From the NCBI GenBank assembly GCA_049517655.1, contig JBEKRQ010000001.1:496001-560000 (forward strand): 64,000 bases of DNA, written 5' to 3'. The notes under the pieces are model-generated. The model ran no database searches. It was not told the origin of the DNA and was given only the letters and a program-made list of their open reading frames with translations. The DNA is from UBA11358 sp049517655 (GTDB lineage: Bacteria > Verrucomicrobiota > Verrucomicrobiia > Limisphaerales > UBA11358). Made by a program: the position numbers and the translations under genes. Below are positions 40,096 to 49,036 of this stretch, one piece after another. Each line of letters opens with the position of its first letter. Position 1 is the first letter of the stretch.

Positions 40096-41110
40096 TTCGA
40101 GGGTGGCATCAAGGGTCAAGGCGGAAGTCAAACTGTCGCCGACGCCGCAGCTCTATCACGTCACGATGCAGCCAGCGCGGGTTTCCCTTGCCTCTGCGCT
40201 CTTGCGGCGCGCGCCGCAGAACGCTCCGCGCCGAAGAACGGCCTTGATGTATACACGTGCAAAAGGTATGCCGGCACAGCGGCAAAACTCCGTGAGGCCA
40301 TCCAGAGAGTCACAAAAGCCCAAGTGCGAAGTATACACCTGACCCGCGAGTGAATTCCGAGTCTGCAACCAGAGGCTCCGTCGTCCTCAGACACAACCCG
40401 GAGATATTCCACCCCTGGACCGTGACTGCATCATTCTAATACAGCTCTGACAGCGTCCAAACGCATAATCTGCCAATTTTCATCGCAAAACTCAAAGATG
40501 CATCAATTGAATATAACAAACATTGTGCATCATTAATTCATCCAAGATACAACATTGAGGAGGGCATGATCATTTAGTCGCATGACAATGCTTGGTTTCA
40601 GACTCGTGTGGGTGGAGTAGTCCGCGTTTCTTTCCTGGGTCGTCTTGGCACTGTTGATGCTTTTCGTGACGGGTGTGAGTCTCATGGTATCGGGTTTTAA
40701 ATCTTTGCGCGGCGTTTGGCCTCCGGACTTGGGATTTTGGCCAACTCATTCCCCTGCCCGTGCTGCGCCGCGCAATCTCCCATCGTTTTATGAATGAAGA
40801 ATCCCTAATGATTTGCTCGCATGACGGTGCCTGGTTTCAGTGTCCTGACATAACTGGTCGTGTTCGCACGTTCTTCCTCGGTCATTGTGATTCTTTCAAG
40901 GGACTGGCGGACTTTTGTCGTGACGCCGGAATTCCTTTGAGGGTGTTTTCGCGCCAGGCGTCCTCCCATGCGAAGCATCCTGCGGCGCGCACCGCTAGAA
41001 CGCAAAGGAACGGGAAACCCGTGCTGGTTGCCACGTGATGTGACAGAGCCGTGGCGTCGGCGACAGCTTGACTTCCGCTTGCTCCTGGACGCCACCCTTG
41101 AAGCCTTCCC
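40088..41110. repeat. Inverted-repeat zone of a dispersed element (three copies)
   Basis: A 1.2 kb gene-free stretch. Copy A (plus, 40088 to about 40430) and copy B (minus, 41110 to 40805) share GGGAAGGCTTC-AGGGTGGC, GGAAGTCAA-CTGTCGCCGACGCC, ACGGGTTTCCC-like and GCGCGCCGCAG blocks and face each other. Copy C (minus, about 40690 to 40533) matches only the inner end of B. The C-terminal parts of short frames agree at protein level: TLKPGTVMRANH in B and SLKPSIVMRLNDH in C (frame 40533-40685, 50 codons). This suggests degenerate copies of something once translated. No transposase is found. Confidence 0.7.
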
Positions 41111-41120
41111 TTTGTGATTT

Positions 41121-41927
41121 TTATGTTACAGTTGGATTCTTTGTGCTGTTGAATAATTTGGCGGTTTTTCTCACATACCGGCGCGGCAGGATTTTAACCA
41201 AAAAAACCAAGAGGCGATTACACAAGCCTGGGATCGCCAAGACCCTGCTCTTGCGGAAAGCGTGATGGCCGCATTGCGCGACTTTTTCGGCGGACATCTT
41301 GGGTATCTTTTTTAGCCGCCGCTTTTTTTGAGAATTTGCGACATTGCCGAAGTTGGTCGTAGTCGGACCGGGACACAATGCCGTGACGGTCACGTTTGTG
41401 CCGGTGGTTTCCTCGGCAAGCGCCTCCGTAAATGAAAGCACGTAGGCCTTTGTCGCGTGATAAATCGCCATGCCGGGACCGGGCTCAAAACCCGCGACTG
41501 AACTGACATTAAGTATTCCACCGCGCCGACGCTGGAGCATGCCAGGAAGAAACAAGCCGGTAAGTTCCGTCAACGCGGCGATATTCACCTGAAGCATTTC
41601 GAGTTGCCACTGAAGTGGCAGTTCGGCAAAAGCGCCGAGGGCGCCGAATCCGGCGTTGTTGACCAAAACGTCCACCATGATTCCCCTGCCCTGCAATTCT
41701 TTGAAAATGCGCGCCGGAGTTTCCGGCAGGGAAAGATCGGCGGTTAGAACAAGTGTTTCGATTTTATGCGTTTGTTGCAATTCCGCGGCGAGAGACTGGA
41801 GCGCCTTTGTGTTGCGGGCTACAAGTACCAACCGGCAACCATCCGCCGCGAAACACTTTGCCAATTCCAGGCCAATACCCGATGAAGCGCCGGTGATTAA
41901 AACCGTCTCGTTGGTTGCGGCATTCAT
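41121..41927 (-). CDS. Short-chain dehydrogenase/reductase
   Basis: A 268-residue classical SDR. The cofactor loop is ITGASSGIGLELAK (TGxxxGxG, residues 11-24), VDVLVNNAGFGALG carries the NNAG motif, Ser is in LNVSSVAGFEPG, and the catalytic YxxxK is YHATK. The C-terminal 60 residues are basic and hydrophobic, as in the DltE/YqjQ-like subgroup, and may contact the membrane. The substrate is unknown. It lies 15 bases downstream of lepB on the same strand and is likely the last gene of the lepA operon, ending at the repeat zone. Confidence 0.9.
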   Translation of the reverse strand: MNAATNETVLITGASSGIGLELAKCFAADGCRLVLVARNTKALQSLAAELQQTHKIETLVLTADLSLPETPARIFKELQGRGIMVDVLVNNAGFGALGAFAELPLQWQLEMLQVNIAALTELTGLFLPGMLQRRRGGILNVSSVAGFEPGPGMAIYHATKAYVLSFTEALAEETTGTNVTVTALCPGPTTTNFGNVANSQKKRRLKKIPKMSAEKVAQCGHHAFRKSRVLAIPGLCNRLLVFLVKILPRRYVRKTAKLFNSTKNPTVT

Positions 41928-41942
41928 TTTCGCGGCGTCAGC

Positions 41943-43184
41943 TTATTGATTTCCCCATCCAAACCGTTTTGTGATGGGCCAATAGACAAAAGAGGATTTA
42001 CCGATGACATAATCACATGGGAAACTTCCCCAGTAACGTGAGTCGAGGCTGTTGAAAGTATTGTCGCCCATGGCAAAATAACGGTTTGTTTCCACTGGAA
42101 AGTTGTTTCCGGGAGCCAATGCTTCCAACATGGCATGACCGAAGTAATGATTTTCCTGATATCCCAGTTTTTTTTGTCCCGGATGAACTCCCGCAAACCC
42201 ATACAAATTTTCGAAGTGAGGAGTTGAGGCCGACAGTGGTTGCCCGTCCACGACCAGATGTCCCACGGGAACCTCTGTGCTAAATCTGGGCACGTTTTCA
42301 ACTTCGTAATCCTGTTTGATGGACAATGTGTCGCCGCCAAGCCCTACAAGCCGTTTGATGTAAAATTCATCTGCCGGAATGCGGAAGCGATCACGCATTT
42401 CTTCGGTGATTCCTTCGGTTTCAAAGACGATGATTTCACCGCGCCTCGGCAGGCGGAAATTATAAGTGAGCCGATTCACAAATAAATGGTCGCCGGCGCT
42501 GACGCGGAGATTCACGACTTCATCGCCCTTGTGGTACAAATGTCCCCTCCCCCATCCTGCCCGATAGGCCAGCGGTTCTTCCCCAGGCGGAGCTTCACCA
42601 AAATCCGGTGGAAACCAAATCGTGTGCGGCACATTGTCTATCCAAAACGTCTGTTCGATGTTGAAAATCAAAAACCGCTCCATTGGACTAATCCGATCAA
42701 TTACACCATCCGATTCGGCGACGACATGAACATACGAGACACCTTCGAACCACTCCTTGACGCGCTCCCAGCCAGTCGGAATTTTGTAATTGGCATTGCC
42801 GGACAAATTTTGTGACGTAACGCCGTAAAGTGTCGGCTGCATTGAGCCGGTGGGGATTTTGAATGGTTGCAGGAAGAACGTGCGAATCCCCATCGCGACC
42901 GCCACCGCCACGAGCAATACCTCGACGTTCTCGCGCCACATGGCATTGGGATACGGCTTGAGCCATTTGTTGGCGGCAAATTCAAGCTCCTCCATCTTAA
43001 TCCGGATTTTGCCATTGTTCGCGCCCTCCTCAATCGCCATTCGCACCTCGTTCATTGCGATCGTTACCGCGGCAATCGCCTGCGGTGAAAGCAGGTCGCG
43101 TTGCGCGGACATCCAGTGGCGGACATGTTTACGCATCGCGCACGCCTCGCGAACCGTCTTTGAAAAAAGCCAGCGGATTATCAT
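41943..43184 (-). CDS. lepB: Signal peptidase I
   Basis: A 413-residue type I signal peptidase, longer than the usual 250-320. One membrane helix (VEVLLVAVAVAMGIRTFFL, about 87-105) precedes the catalytic Ser114 in IPTGSMQPTL. The general base Lys277 is in FYIKRLVGLGGD, and box E MGDNTFNSLDSRYWG is near the end. An 80-residue N-terminal cytosolic extension and a 150-residue insertion between Ser and Lys account for the extra length. It removes signal peptides from exported proteins. The start overlaps the preceding small gene by ATGA. Confidence 0.94.
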   Translation of the reverse strand: MIIRWLFSKTVREACAMRKHVRHWMSAQRDLLSPQAIAAVTIAMNEVRMAIEEGANNGKIRIKMEELEFAANKWLKPYPNAMWRENVEVLLVAVAVAMGIRTFFLQPFKIPTGSMQPTLYGVTSQNLSGNANYKIPTGWERVKEWFEGVSYVHVVAESDGVIDRISPMERFLIFNIEQTFWIDNVPHTIWFPPDFGEAPPGEEPLAYRAGWGRGHLYHKGDEVVNLRVSAGDHLFVNRLTYNFRLPRRGEIIVFETEGITEEMRDRFRIPADEFYIKRLVGLGGDTLSIKQDYEVENVPRFSTEVPVGHLVVDGQPLSASTPHFENLYGFAGVHPGQKKLGYQENHYFGHAMLEALAPGNNFPVETNRYFAMGDNTFNSLDSRYWGSFPCDYVIGKSSFVYWPITKRFGWGNQ

Positions 43185-43510
43185 AAAACACCCTCTGCTC
43201 TGACTGATTTTGATTTATTCGTGTTCAGTTTTAATTCCCTTTGCAAAAGGAATATCAAACCTAAATTTGCAAATAACATCAGTGAAAAGGCGGGAACCAT
43301 TAACAGAACAGTGTCTCTTTCAAATCCGATCAAAGCATTAACTCCTATTTGATTAAGTTTATCGCCAACATGAAGTAATTTTGGGAAAACAATATAGAAA
43401 AAACGCGCTGCCATAATCACGCTAGCTATATCAACAAGCATCACTAATAAAGCAGCTATTATCGTCATCTTAATTTTCCTCTCACTGGTTGTTGCGCCGT
43501 TCTTTTTCAT
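43181..43510 (-). CDS. Small two-helix membrane protein
   Basis: A 109-residue protein with two hydrophobic helices (MTIIAALLVMLVDIASVIMA, about 15-34, and LLMVPAFSLMLFANLGLIFLL, about 69-89) separated by a polar loop, and a Lys-rich tail. No family is recognised. It is AT-richer than its neighbours. Its stop overlaps the lepB start by ATGA and it begins 7 bases after lepA, so all three are surely co-transcribed. An accessory role at the membrane with LepB is possible but unproved. Confidence 0.7.
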   Translation of the reverse strand: MKKNGATTSERKIKMTIIAALLVMLVDIASVIMAARFFYIVFPKLLHVGDKLNQIGVNALIGFERDTVLLMVPAFSLMLFANLGLIFLLQRELKLNTNKSKSVRAEGVL

Positions 43511-43516
43511 AGTTTT

Positions 43517-45307
43517 TCATGCCTTCAGCACTTCGATGAATGCCTCCTGCGGAATGTTCACCGAACCGAACGATTTCATGCGCTTTTTACCTTCCTTTTG
43601 CTTTTCAAGCAACTTGCGTTTGCGCGTGATGTCGCCGCCGTAACATTTCGCCGTCACGTCCTTGCGCAATGCGCTCACGGTTTCGCGCGCGATGATTTTG
43701 CCGCCGATGGCCGCCTGAATCGCCACGGCGTATTGCTGGCGGGGAATAACTTCCTTGAGCTTGGCGGCGAGGGCGCGTCCCCTGCCCTCCGCCTTGTCGC
43801 GATGCACAATGCAGGAAAATGCGTCCACCGACTCGCTGTTCACGAGTATGTCGAGCTTCACCATGTCTGACTCCCGCACACCCGCGCGCTCGTAATCCAT
43901 CGAACCGTAACCGCGCGTGATGCTTTTAATGCGGTCATGGAAATCAATCAAAATTTCGTTCAGCGGGACCAATGCCGTCAGCATGACGCGGCGCGTATCG
44001 AGTGTTTCCGTGTGGTCGAGCACACCGCGCTTTTCGGAAATCAATGCCATCATGTCGCCGATGTTTTCGTTCGGGCAAATCACGAAGGCTTTGACCATCG
44101 GCTCCTCGATTTTCCGGATGTAATTCGGCTCGGGCAAAAACACCGGGTTGTCCACGTCCTTCACCGTGCCGTCCGTGAGCGTCACCTTGTAGATGACGCT
44201 GGGATACGTCGCGATGATGTCCATGTTGTATTCGCGCCGCAACCGCTCCTGCACGATTTCCAGATGCAACAAACCGAGAAACCCGCAACGAAAACCAAAA
44301 CCCAGCGCCACTGAAGTTTCCGCCTGATACACAAACGCCGAGTCGTTCAACTGCAGCTTTGCGAGATTCGCCTTGAGATGTTCGTAATCCGCCGTGTTAA
44401 TCGGATAAATCCCGCTGAACACCATCGGATGGATTTCCTTGAACCCCGCCAGCACCGGCGATGGATTCCGCGCGTCGGTGATGGTGTCGCCCATTTTCAC
44501 TTCCTGCGGGCTTTTGATGTTGGCCGTGATGTAGCCGGTCTCGCCCACTTCGAGCTTTTCGCGCACATACGGCTTTGGATTGAAACTACCGACTTCCTTC
44601 ACCTCCACATTTTTGCCTGAATGAAACAGTTTCACCTGCTGTCCGGCTCTTAACTCGCCGTTGAACACGCGGACGTGCGTGACCACGCCTTTGTAAGTAT
44701 CAAAATAGGAATCGAAGCCAAGCGCCTGCAACGACGGCGCGCCCGTCGGCTTCGGCGGCGGGATGCGCGCGACAATCGCCTCCAAAATTTCGTCAATGCC
44801 AATCCCTTCCTTGGCGCTGGCCAAAATCGCGGTGTCGCCGGGAATGGCCAGAATATCCTCAAGCTGTTGCCTGGCTTGCGGGACGTTCGCGTGCGGCAGG
44901 TCTATTTTATTGATGACCGGGATGATGGTGAGATTTTGTTTCATCGCCAGATGAACATTGGCAACCGTCTGCGCCTCGACGCCCTGAGCCGCGTCCACCA
45001 CGAGCAACGCACCTTCGCACGCGCTCAAGCTGCGGGACACTTCATAGGAAAAATCCACGTGCCCCGGCGTATCAATGAGATTGAGCTCATACGTCTCGCC
45101 GTTATTGGCCTTGTAAAGCATTGTGACCGGATGCGCCTTGATGGTGATGCCGCGCTCCTTCTCGAGGTCCATCGAGTCGAGCAACTGATCCTCCATATCG
45201 CGCGTCGAAATCGTGCCGGTGCGATGCAGCAACCGGTCAGAAAGCGTCGTCTTCCCATGATCAATATGGGCGATGATGCTGAAATTGCGAATGTGCGCTG
45301 CGTCCAT
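43517..45307 (-). CDS. lepA: Elongation factor 4 (LepA) ribosome-associated GTPase
   Basis: A 596-residue translational GTPase. G1 is HIDHGKTT (14-21), G2 lies in the ERGITIKAH loop, G3 is DTPGHVDF, and G4 is NKIDLPHA. The C-terminal EF4-specific domain includes LEIVQERLRREYNMD, YGSMDYERAG and the closing KCYGGDITRKRKLLEKQKEG. LepA acts on ribosomes during initiation or stress. It is the first gene of the lepA-membrane protein-lepB-SDR transcript. The long lepA-lepB association is common in bacteria. Confidence 0.96.
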   Translation of the reverse strand: MDAAHIRNFSIIAHIDHGKTTLSDRLLHRTGTISTRDMEDQLLDSMDLEKERGITIKAHPVTMLYKANNGETYELNLIDTPGHVDFSYEVSRSLSACEGALLVVDAAQGVEAQTVANVHLAMKQNLTIIPVINKIDLPHANVPQARQQLEDILAIPGDTAILASAKEGIGIDEILEAIVARIPPPKPTGAPSLQALGFDSYFDTYKGVVTHVRVFNGELRAGQQVKLFHSGKNVEVKEVGSFNPKPYVREKLEVGETGYITANIKSPQEVKMGDTITDARNPSPVLAGFKEIHPMVFSGIYPINTADYEHLKANLAKLQLNDSAFVYQAETSVALGFGFRCGFLGLLHLEIVQERLRREYNMDIIATYPSVIYKVTLTDGTVKDVDNPVFLPEPNYIRKIEEPMVKAFVICPNENIGDMMALISEKRGVLDHTETLDTRRVMLTALVPLNEILIDFHDRIKSITRGYGSMDYERAGVRESDMVKLDILVNSESVDAFSCIVHRDKAEGRGRALAAKLKEVIPRQQYAVAIQAAIGGKIIARETVSALRKDVTAKCYGGDITRKRKLLEKQKEGKKRMKSFGSVNIPQEAFIEVLKA

Positions 45308-45394
45308 TTATAAATCTCGAATGTCGAATTTCAGATTACGAATTCAACAGGTCGGAGAAGATAACCGGAAAGCAGGTGAAGAAAAGGAAATTTA

Positions 45395-45580
45395 ACCACG
45401 AAGGACACGAATTAACACGAACGGAACGCAGAATTGACGCTGATAAAATTCGCGCGCACACTCGCCGCATGGCAAAGAAAGCCGTTAGTGCAATCGGAGG
45501 GGCGAGTTCCACGAGCCCCAAATTAGAAAAGCCTGCAGAGAAGTCAGGGACTCGTATAACTCGTCCCTCCGAAACACGCC
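45395..45580. repeat. AACCACGAAGGACACGAA tract and paired-hairpin element
   Basis: AACCACGAAGGACACGAATT from about 45395 is a repeat motif I have seen between genes in several phyla. Next, at 45498-45580, the outer arms CGGAGGG/CCCTCCG enclose GGGGC...GCCCC and GGGAC...GTCCC hairpins, the same family as 17571-17628. A 74-codon frame across this DNA is just translated repeat. The 45308-45665 gap holds nothing else I can name. Confidence 0.7.
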
Positions 45581-45665
45581 AAAAACCCTCCGTGCCCTGA
45601 CGGTGAAGGAAATCTAGGACGAACAGATTGCAAAGAAGCAGGTATAAAAACTAAATGATAAAGTT

Positions 45666-46649
45666 ATGGCTGAGTTTATCCATTCCACAGAGTCGCACAT
45701 TGACGGGCCGTTCTTAATTGACCGAGCTCACCTAGAAGCTTTAGACAAGATTCTTAAAGAGGAGTGGAGCCGTTTCAGGGAAAAGCGAAATAAAATGTTA
45801 GATCAGTCTGTCGAAGAAAAATTCCAAGAAGAACGTGCGCAATCATTTAACAAAAATGTGACTGATGAAAGGCTTCGTGAAAATATTAGAAGCTATCTCG
45901 AAAAAACACATGATTTTCAGGAACGAAAAGAATGTTTTTTATATTTAAGAAATGGTTCAGCTGTAAAAGTGCCAGATTTTGTTACGGCCTTCCGCGAATC
46001 AGATCTACAAGATAAAGAACCAAATGGACTTTATGCTGTTCTAGAAAGTGGCGAGCATTCCTGCAAAGTTAAACTTACAGGGCGGAACGCATCACTCGAA
46101 GTTGAGGTTGCTCCAAACCGAAACCAATTTGTCCAAGAGACATTGATGGTTCTGAAAAATTGGCAAAATTCTGTTCGCCCACCGAGATGGCAATCGATTT
46201 GGGTAAAAATTGTAAGCCTTGGAGTCGCACATTGGTTCATTTGGTTTATGGTGTGCCTTTTCAGCTTAATGTTAATTGAGCAGCAAGCTGAAAACACCCA
46301 AGTTCACAAGTATAGCCAAGAAGCAAGTCAACTACTTAATGCCACTAATCTATCGACTGAAAATCAAGGCAAAGCTATACAACTTTTGCTGGCCAAAACT
46401 TACGGTTATGCCCCTCAACCGATAAAACGCGAATTTCCTGGCTGGTTTTTTGTGCTCGTTTTTGGGGGATTAGCTTACTGCCTTGCTTTTTCCTTTACTC
46501 CTAGAGTTTCCATAGCAATAGGACTAGGTGAAAAGAAAGTTCAATTTTGGCGGAAATATTCAACATTTATTCTCATTACAACGCCGACATTTATTTTTGG
46601 CACTTTTATGTGGCCGAAAATTGAGTCAATTCTTAAATCTTTTCTTTGA
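45666..46649 (+). CDS. Orphan AT-rich membrane protein
   Basis: A 327-residue protein. The N-terminal 180 residues are charged and helical (LDKILKEEWSRFREKRNKML then EERAQSFNKNV), followed by a small beta-rich part (LYAVLESGEHSCKVKLTGRN). Four hydrophobic helices follow near 190-212, 262-280 and 290-312. I recognise no family. GC content and codon use are well below those of adjacent genes, and repeats border it on both sides, so recent transfer is likely. It could be a sensor or effector of an accessory system, but nothing in the sequence proves a function. Confidence 0.75.
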   Translation: MAEFIHSTESHIDGPFLIDRAHLEALDKILKEEWSRFREKRNKMLDQSVEEKFQEERAQSFNKNVTDERLRENIRSYLEKTHDFQERKECFLYLRNGSAVKVPDFVTAFRESDLQDKEPNGLYAVLESGEHSCKVKLTGRNASLEVEVAPNRNQFVQETLMVLKNWQNSVRPPRWQSIWVKIVSLGVAHWFIWFMVCLFSLMLIEQQAENTQVHKYSQEASQLLNATNLSTENQGKAIQLLLAKTYGYAPQPIKREFPGWFFVLVFGGLAYCLAFSFTPRVSIAIGLGEKKVQFWRKYSTFILITTPTFIFGTFMWPKIESILKSFL

Positions 46650-46700
46650 AAAGTTATTCACATTTCCTCTTCCCAATCCGACTTTCTCCCTAGGTAAAAG

Positions 46701-46940
46701 GAGAATCGTTCGCCGTCCCCTTGAAAATCTGCGCGACTGGATTTGCTAGATGGTCAGCCGCAAAACCAAAACCGGTCAATGGTGATTTCCTCTCCTGGGG
46801 GAGAGGAAAAAGGTGAGGGCGAGCGTAAAACACAAACTTCATCCCGCCGATCTTGGAAAATTAGTTCAACTTGCCACCTCACCCCGGCCCTCTCCCCCAA
46901 CTCCGTTGGCGGAGAGGGAGAATCATTTGCCGTCTCCTTG
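46701..46940. repeat. CTCTCC palindromic element
   Basis: The outer stem GGTGAGG (46812-46818)/CCTCACC (46877-46883) is combined with hairpin CCTCTCC-GGGAGAGG (46789-46806) and hairpin CCCTCTCC (46888-46895)/GGAGAGGG (46911-46918). GAGAATC-TT-GCCGTC-CCTTG occurs twice (near 46701 and 46917) as a direct repeat. It fills most of the 46650-47067 gap. Confidence 0.7.
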
Positions 46941-47067
46941 CGCCTTTTAGCGGCCAACTTCTTTCACGTGATTGGCGTGGTTCGCGATAGAATTCGACTT
47001 CTCTCACGTCCTTCCGCAATTATCGCAAGTGACATTCTGTCGGCAGTCGCTTAAAGTCAGATTATCC

Positions 47068-48597
47068 ATGAACCGTTCATTGTTTTGGATTCTGACCGTG
47101 CTGCTGGCTCCGGGAATTTTCCCAGTCCACGCCCAATCGCCCGACGTTCCGCTCGCGCAACGGCAATGGTTCGGGACGCGCACCGCGCATTTCAACATCT
47201 ACAGTTGCGGCGCGCCGGAGAAAGTCTTCAGGGTCGCCGGTCAACTGGAGGAATTTTGCGAGACTTACTCGCAACTGGCCGGGGCGCAGGCAGTCGCCTC
47301 GCCGCCGATCGTGGTCATGGTGTTTCCCGACCACGAATCCATGAAACCGTTCCTGCCGCTTTACAACGGCCAGCCTGAAAATCTCAGCGGTTTCTTCCAG
47401 CACGGCAACGGCGAAAACCTCATTGTGCTTTCTTTGCCGCAAGCTGGCGCGGCTTCGATGGATATGTCGGTTGTTTTCCACGAATACACTCATCTGCTGT
47501 TCCGGCGCAACGACCGCATCTGGCCGCTTTGGCTCAAGGAAGGCATGGCCGAGGTTTATTCCACCTTCGCCACGACCGGCTACGCAGCACTCATCGGCCG
47601 GCCGATTGAACATCACCTGCGGCTGCTGGCAAAGCAACCGCTTATGCCGCTGACCGAACTGTTCGCCGTCACCCATGATTCACCGCAATACAACGAACGC
47701 GAACATCAGGGAATGTTTTATGCCGAATCGTGGCTGCTCGCGCATTTCCTCGTGGCCGGTGACAATCCCGATTACAAATCGCGCTTCGGAAAATACACCG
47801 TGCTCCTGCGCGAGGGACAGGCCCCCGTGCAGGCATTCACCAACGCACTGCAAACGCCGCTGCCGGTGGTGGAATCCGAATTGCGCCGTTATCTGGCGCG
47901 CGGCCGGTTCGCGCCGATTCAAGTCGCCTTTTCGGAAAATGTTGCCCTGCCCAAAGCCATCAGTACGTGGAACCTCACGCCGGTGGAAGTTTATTTTTGC
48001 CTCGGTGACGAATTGCTCCGCATTGACCGCCCTGACGCTGCTGAAAAATATTTTGCCGACGCACAGAAACTCGCGCCTGCCAGTCCCCTGCCCTACGAAG
48101 GCCTTGGCCTGCTCGCCATCCAGCGCAAACAACCCGATAATGCCTTGCACGAGTTGAAAGAAGCGCTCCGGCTCGGTTCGGGCAGTTACATCGCGCATTA
48201 TTTCTACGCTTTGGAGAAATTCAAACTGGCCATTGACGCCCAAGGCGGGCGAGGTTCGCTTCCAAAGAACACGGCGGCAGAAATTCACGATGAACTCATC
48301 AAATCCACCACGCTGATGCCGGATTTCGGGCCGTCGCACGAGTTGTTTGGCATTCTTGAATTGGCGCAGGGCGGAAATATCGCTCTGGCGGAACAACACC
48401 TGCAACTTGCCGTCCAACTGGAACCTGAAAATCCCTATTATCTGCTGTCGCTGGCGGACGTGCAGGCGAGAAATAAGGAACCTGAAGCTGCGCGCCAGAC
48501 GCTGGCCACACTGCTTCTGCCCACGGTTGAAGCCAAAATCCGCGCACAAGCCAATGAACTTCTCCAGCAAATCGCCAGAATGAATCCGGCCCGCTAA
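47068..48597 (+). CDS. Secreted DUF1570-type metallopeptidase-like protein with TPR repeats
   Basis: A 509-residue protein with a signal peptide (SLFWILTVLLAPGIFPVHA). The first half has a zinc-peptidase-like core: VVFHEYTHLLFRR gives the HExxH motif, then WPLWLKEGMAEVYST supplies the downstream Glu helix (gluzincin style). From about residue 305, TPR-like helices occur (VEVYFCLGDELLRIDRPDAA, LPYEGLGLLAIQRKQPDNAL, LAEQHLQLAVQLEPENPYYL). This layout is common in Verrucomicrobiota and Planctomycetota; natural substrates are unknown. The ATG at 47068 begins the signal peptide. Confidence 0.85.
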   Translation: MNRSLFWILTVLLAPGIFPVHAQSPDVPLAQRQWFGTRTAHFNIYSCGAPEKVFRVAGQLEEFCETYSQLAGAQAVASPPIVVMVFPDHESMKPFLPLYNGQPENLSGFFQHGNGENLIVLSLPQAGAASMDMSVVFHEYTHLLFRRNDRIWPLWLKEGMAEVYSTFATTGYAALIGRPIEHHLRLLAKQPLMPLTELFAVTHDSPQYNEREHQGMFYAESWLLAHFLVAGDNPDYKSRFGKYTVLLREGQAPVQAFTNALQTPLPVVESELRRYLARGRFAPIQVAFSENVALPKAISTWNLTPVEVYFCLGDELLRIDRPDAAEKYFADAQKLAPASPLPYEGLGLLAIQRKQPDNALHELKEALRLGSGSYIAHYFYALEKFKLAIDAQGGRGSLPKNTAAEIHDELIKSTTLMPDFGPSHELFGILELAQGGNIALAEQHLQLAVQLEPENPYYLLSLADVQARNKEPEAARQTLATLLLPTVEAKIRAQANELLQQIARMNPAR

Positions 48598-48707
48598 TCC
48601 TCATCGGCCAATATGAAATCGGCCGCCAGAGTGGCGATCAGCGCGGACATCACAATGCGGTTAAAAAAAGAAATTTACCGGTGAGAAAGCGGCCAGCCGA
48701 TTTTGGC

Positions 48708-48932
48708 TTATTCTTGAATCAAGATCGCCTTGTTCTTTTTTAGATATTTTTCCATGGTCGCCCTGCCGGTGACGGAATTGGGAATTCTGACGGCGTCGGG
48801 CTTGGCCAGTTTATAATGCACCAGCCATTTGCCAATGAGTCCAACCCGGAGATTCAGTTCGGCCACGCGCCAGAGCTGACCGGTTTCCAATGGTTTCAGG
48901 CTGAAGCGGCGCGTAAGCTTGGTTTTTCTCAT
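48708..48932 (-). CDS. Conserved-looking small hypothetical protein
   Basis: A 74-residue basic protein: RFSLKPLETGQLWRVAELNL, then RVGLIGKWLVHYKLAKPDAV and a Lys-rich end TMEKYLKKNKAILIQ. It has a strand-helix rhythm and coding-like base use, and resembles short proteins I associate with Verrucomicrobiota, without a known role. It stands alone, convergent with the DUF1570/TPR gene and divergent from the M20 peptidase gene. Confidence 0.55.
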   Translation of the reverse strand: MRKTKLTRRFSLKPLETGQLWRVAELNLRVGLIGKWLVHYKLAKPDAVRIPNSVTGRATMEKYLKKNKAILIQE

Positions 48933-49036
48933 AAAACCCAGTTTGCGCCGAAACGCTCAACAAGACCAGATAAATCGCGTTCTTTCTCGAACGGTTCTGC
49001 TTGGCAATCGGGGCATTCACGGATTAGCTAGTCGCC

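Noticed and set aside
40805..41095. 96-codon minus-strand frame in repeat copy B
   Set aside because: Only its last 25 residues agree with another copy; the rest shifts frame relative to copy A, so I treat it as part of the repeat and not as a gene.
38640..41120. CRISPR-like or phage attachment structure
   Set aside because: The repeats are long, few and inverted or tandem with genes; there is no regular repeat-spacer spacing, integrase or tRNA target.
45376..45600. 74-codon frame between lepA and the orphan membrane gene
   Set aside because: It is built wholly of repeat DNA (NHEGHELTRT tract and hairpin element), not a gene.
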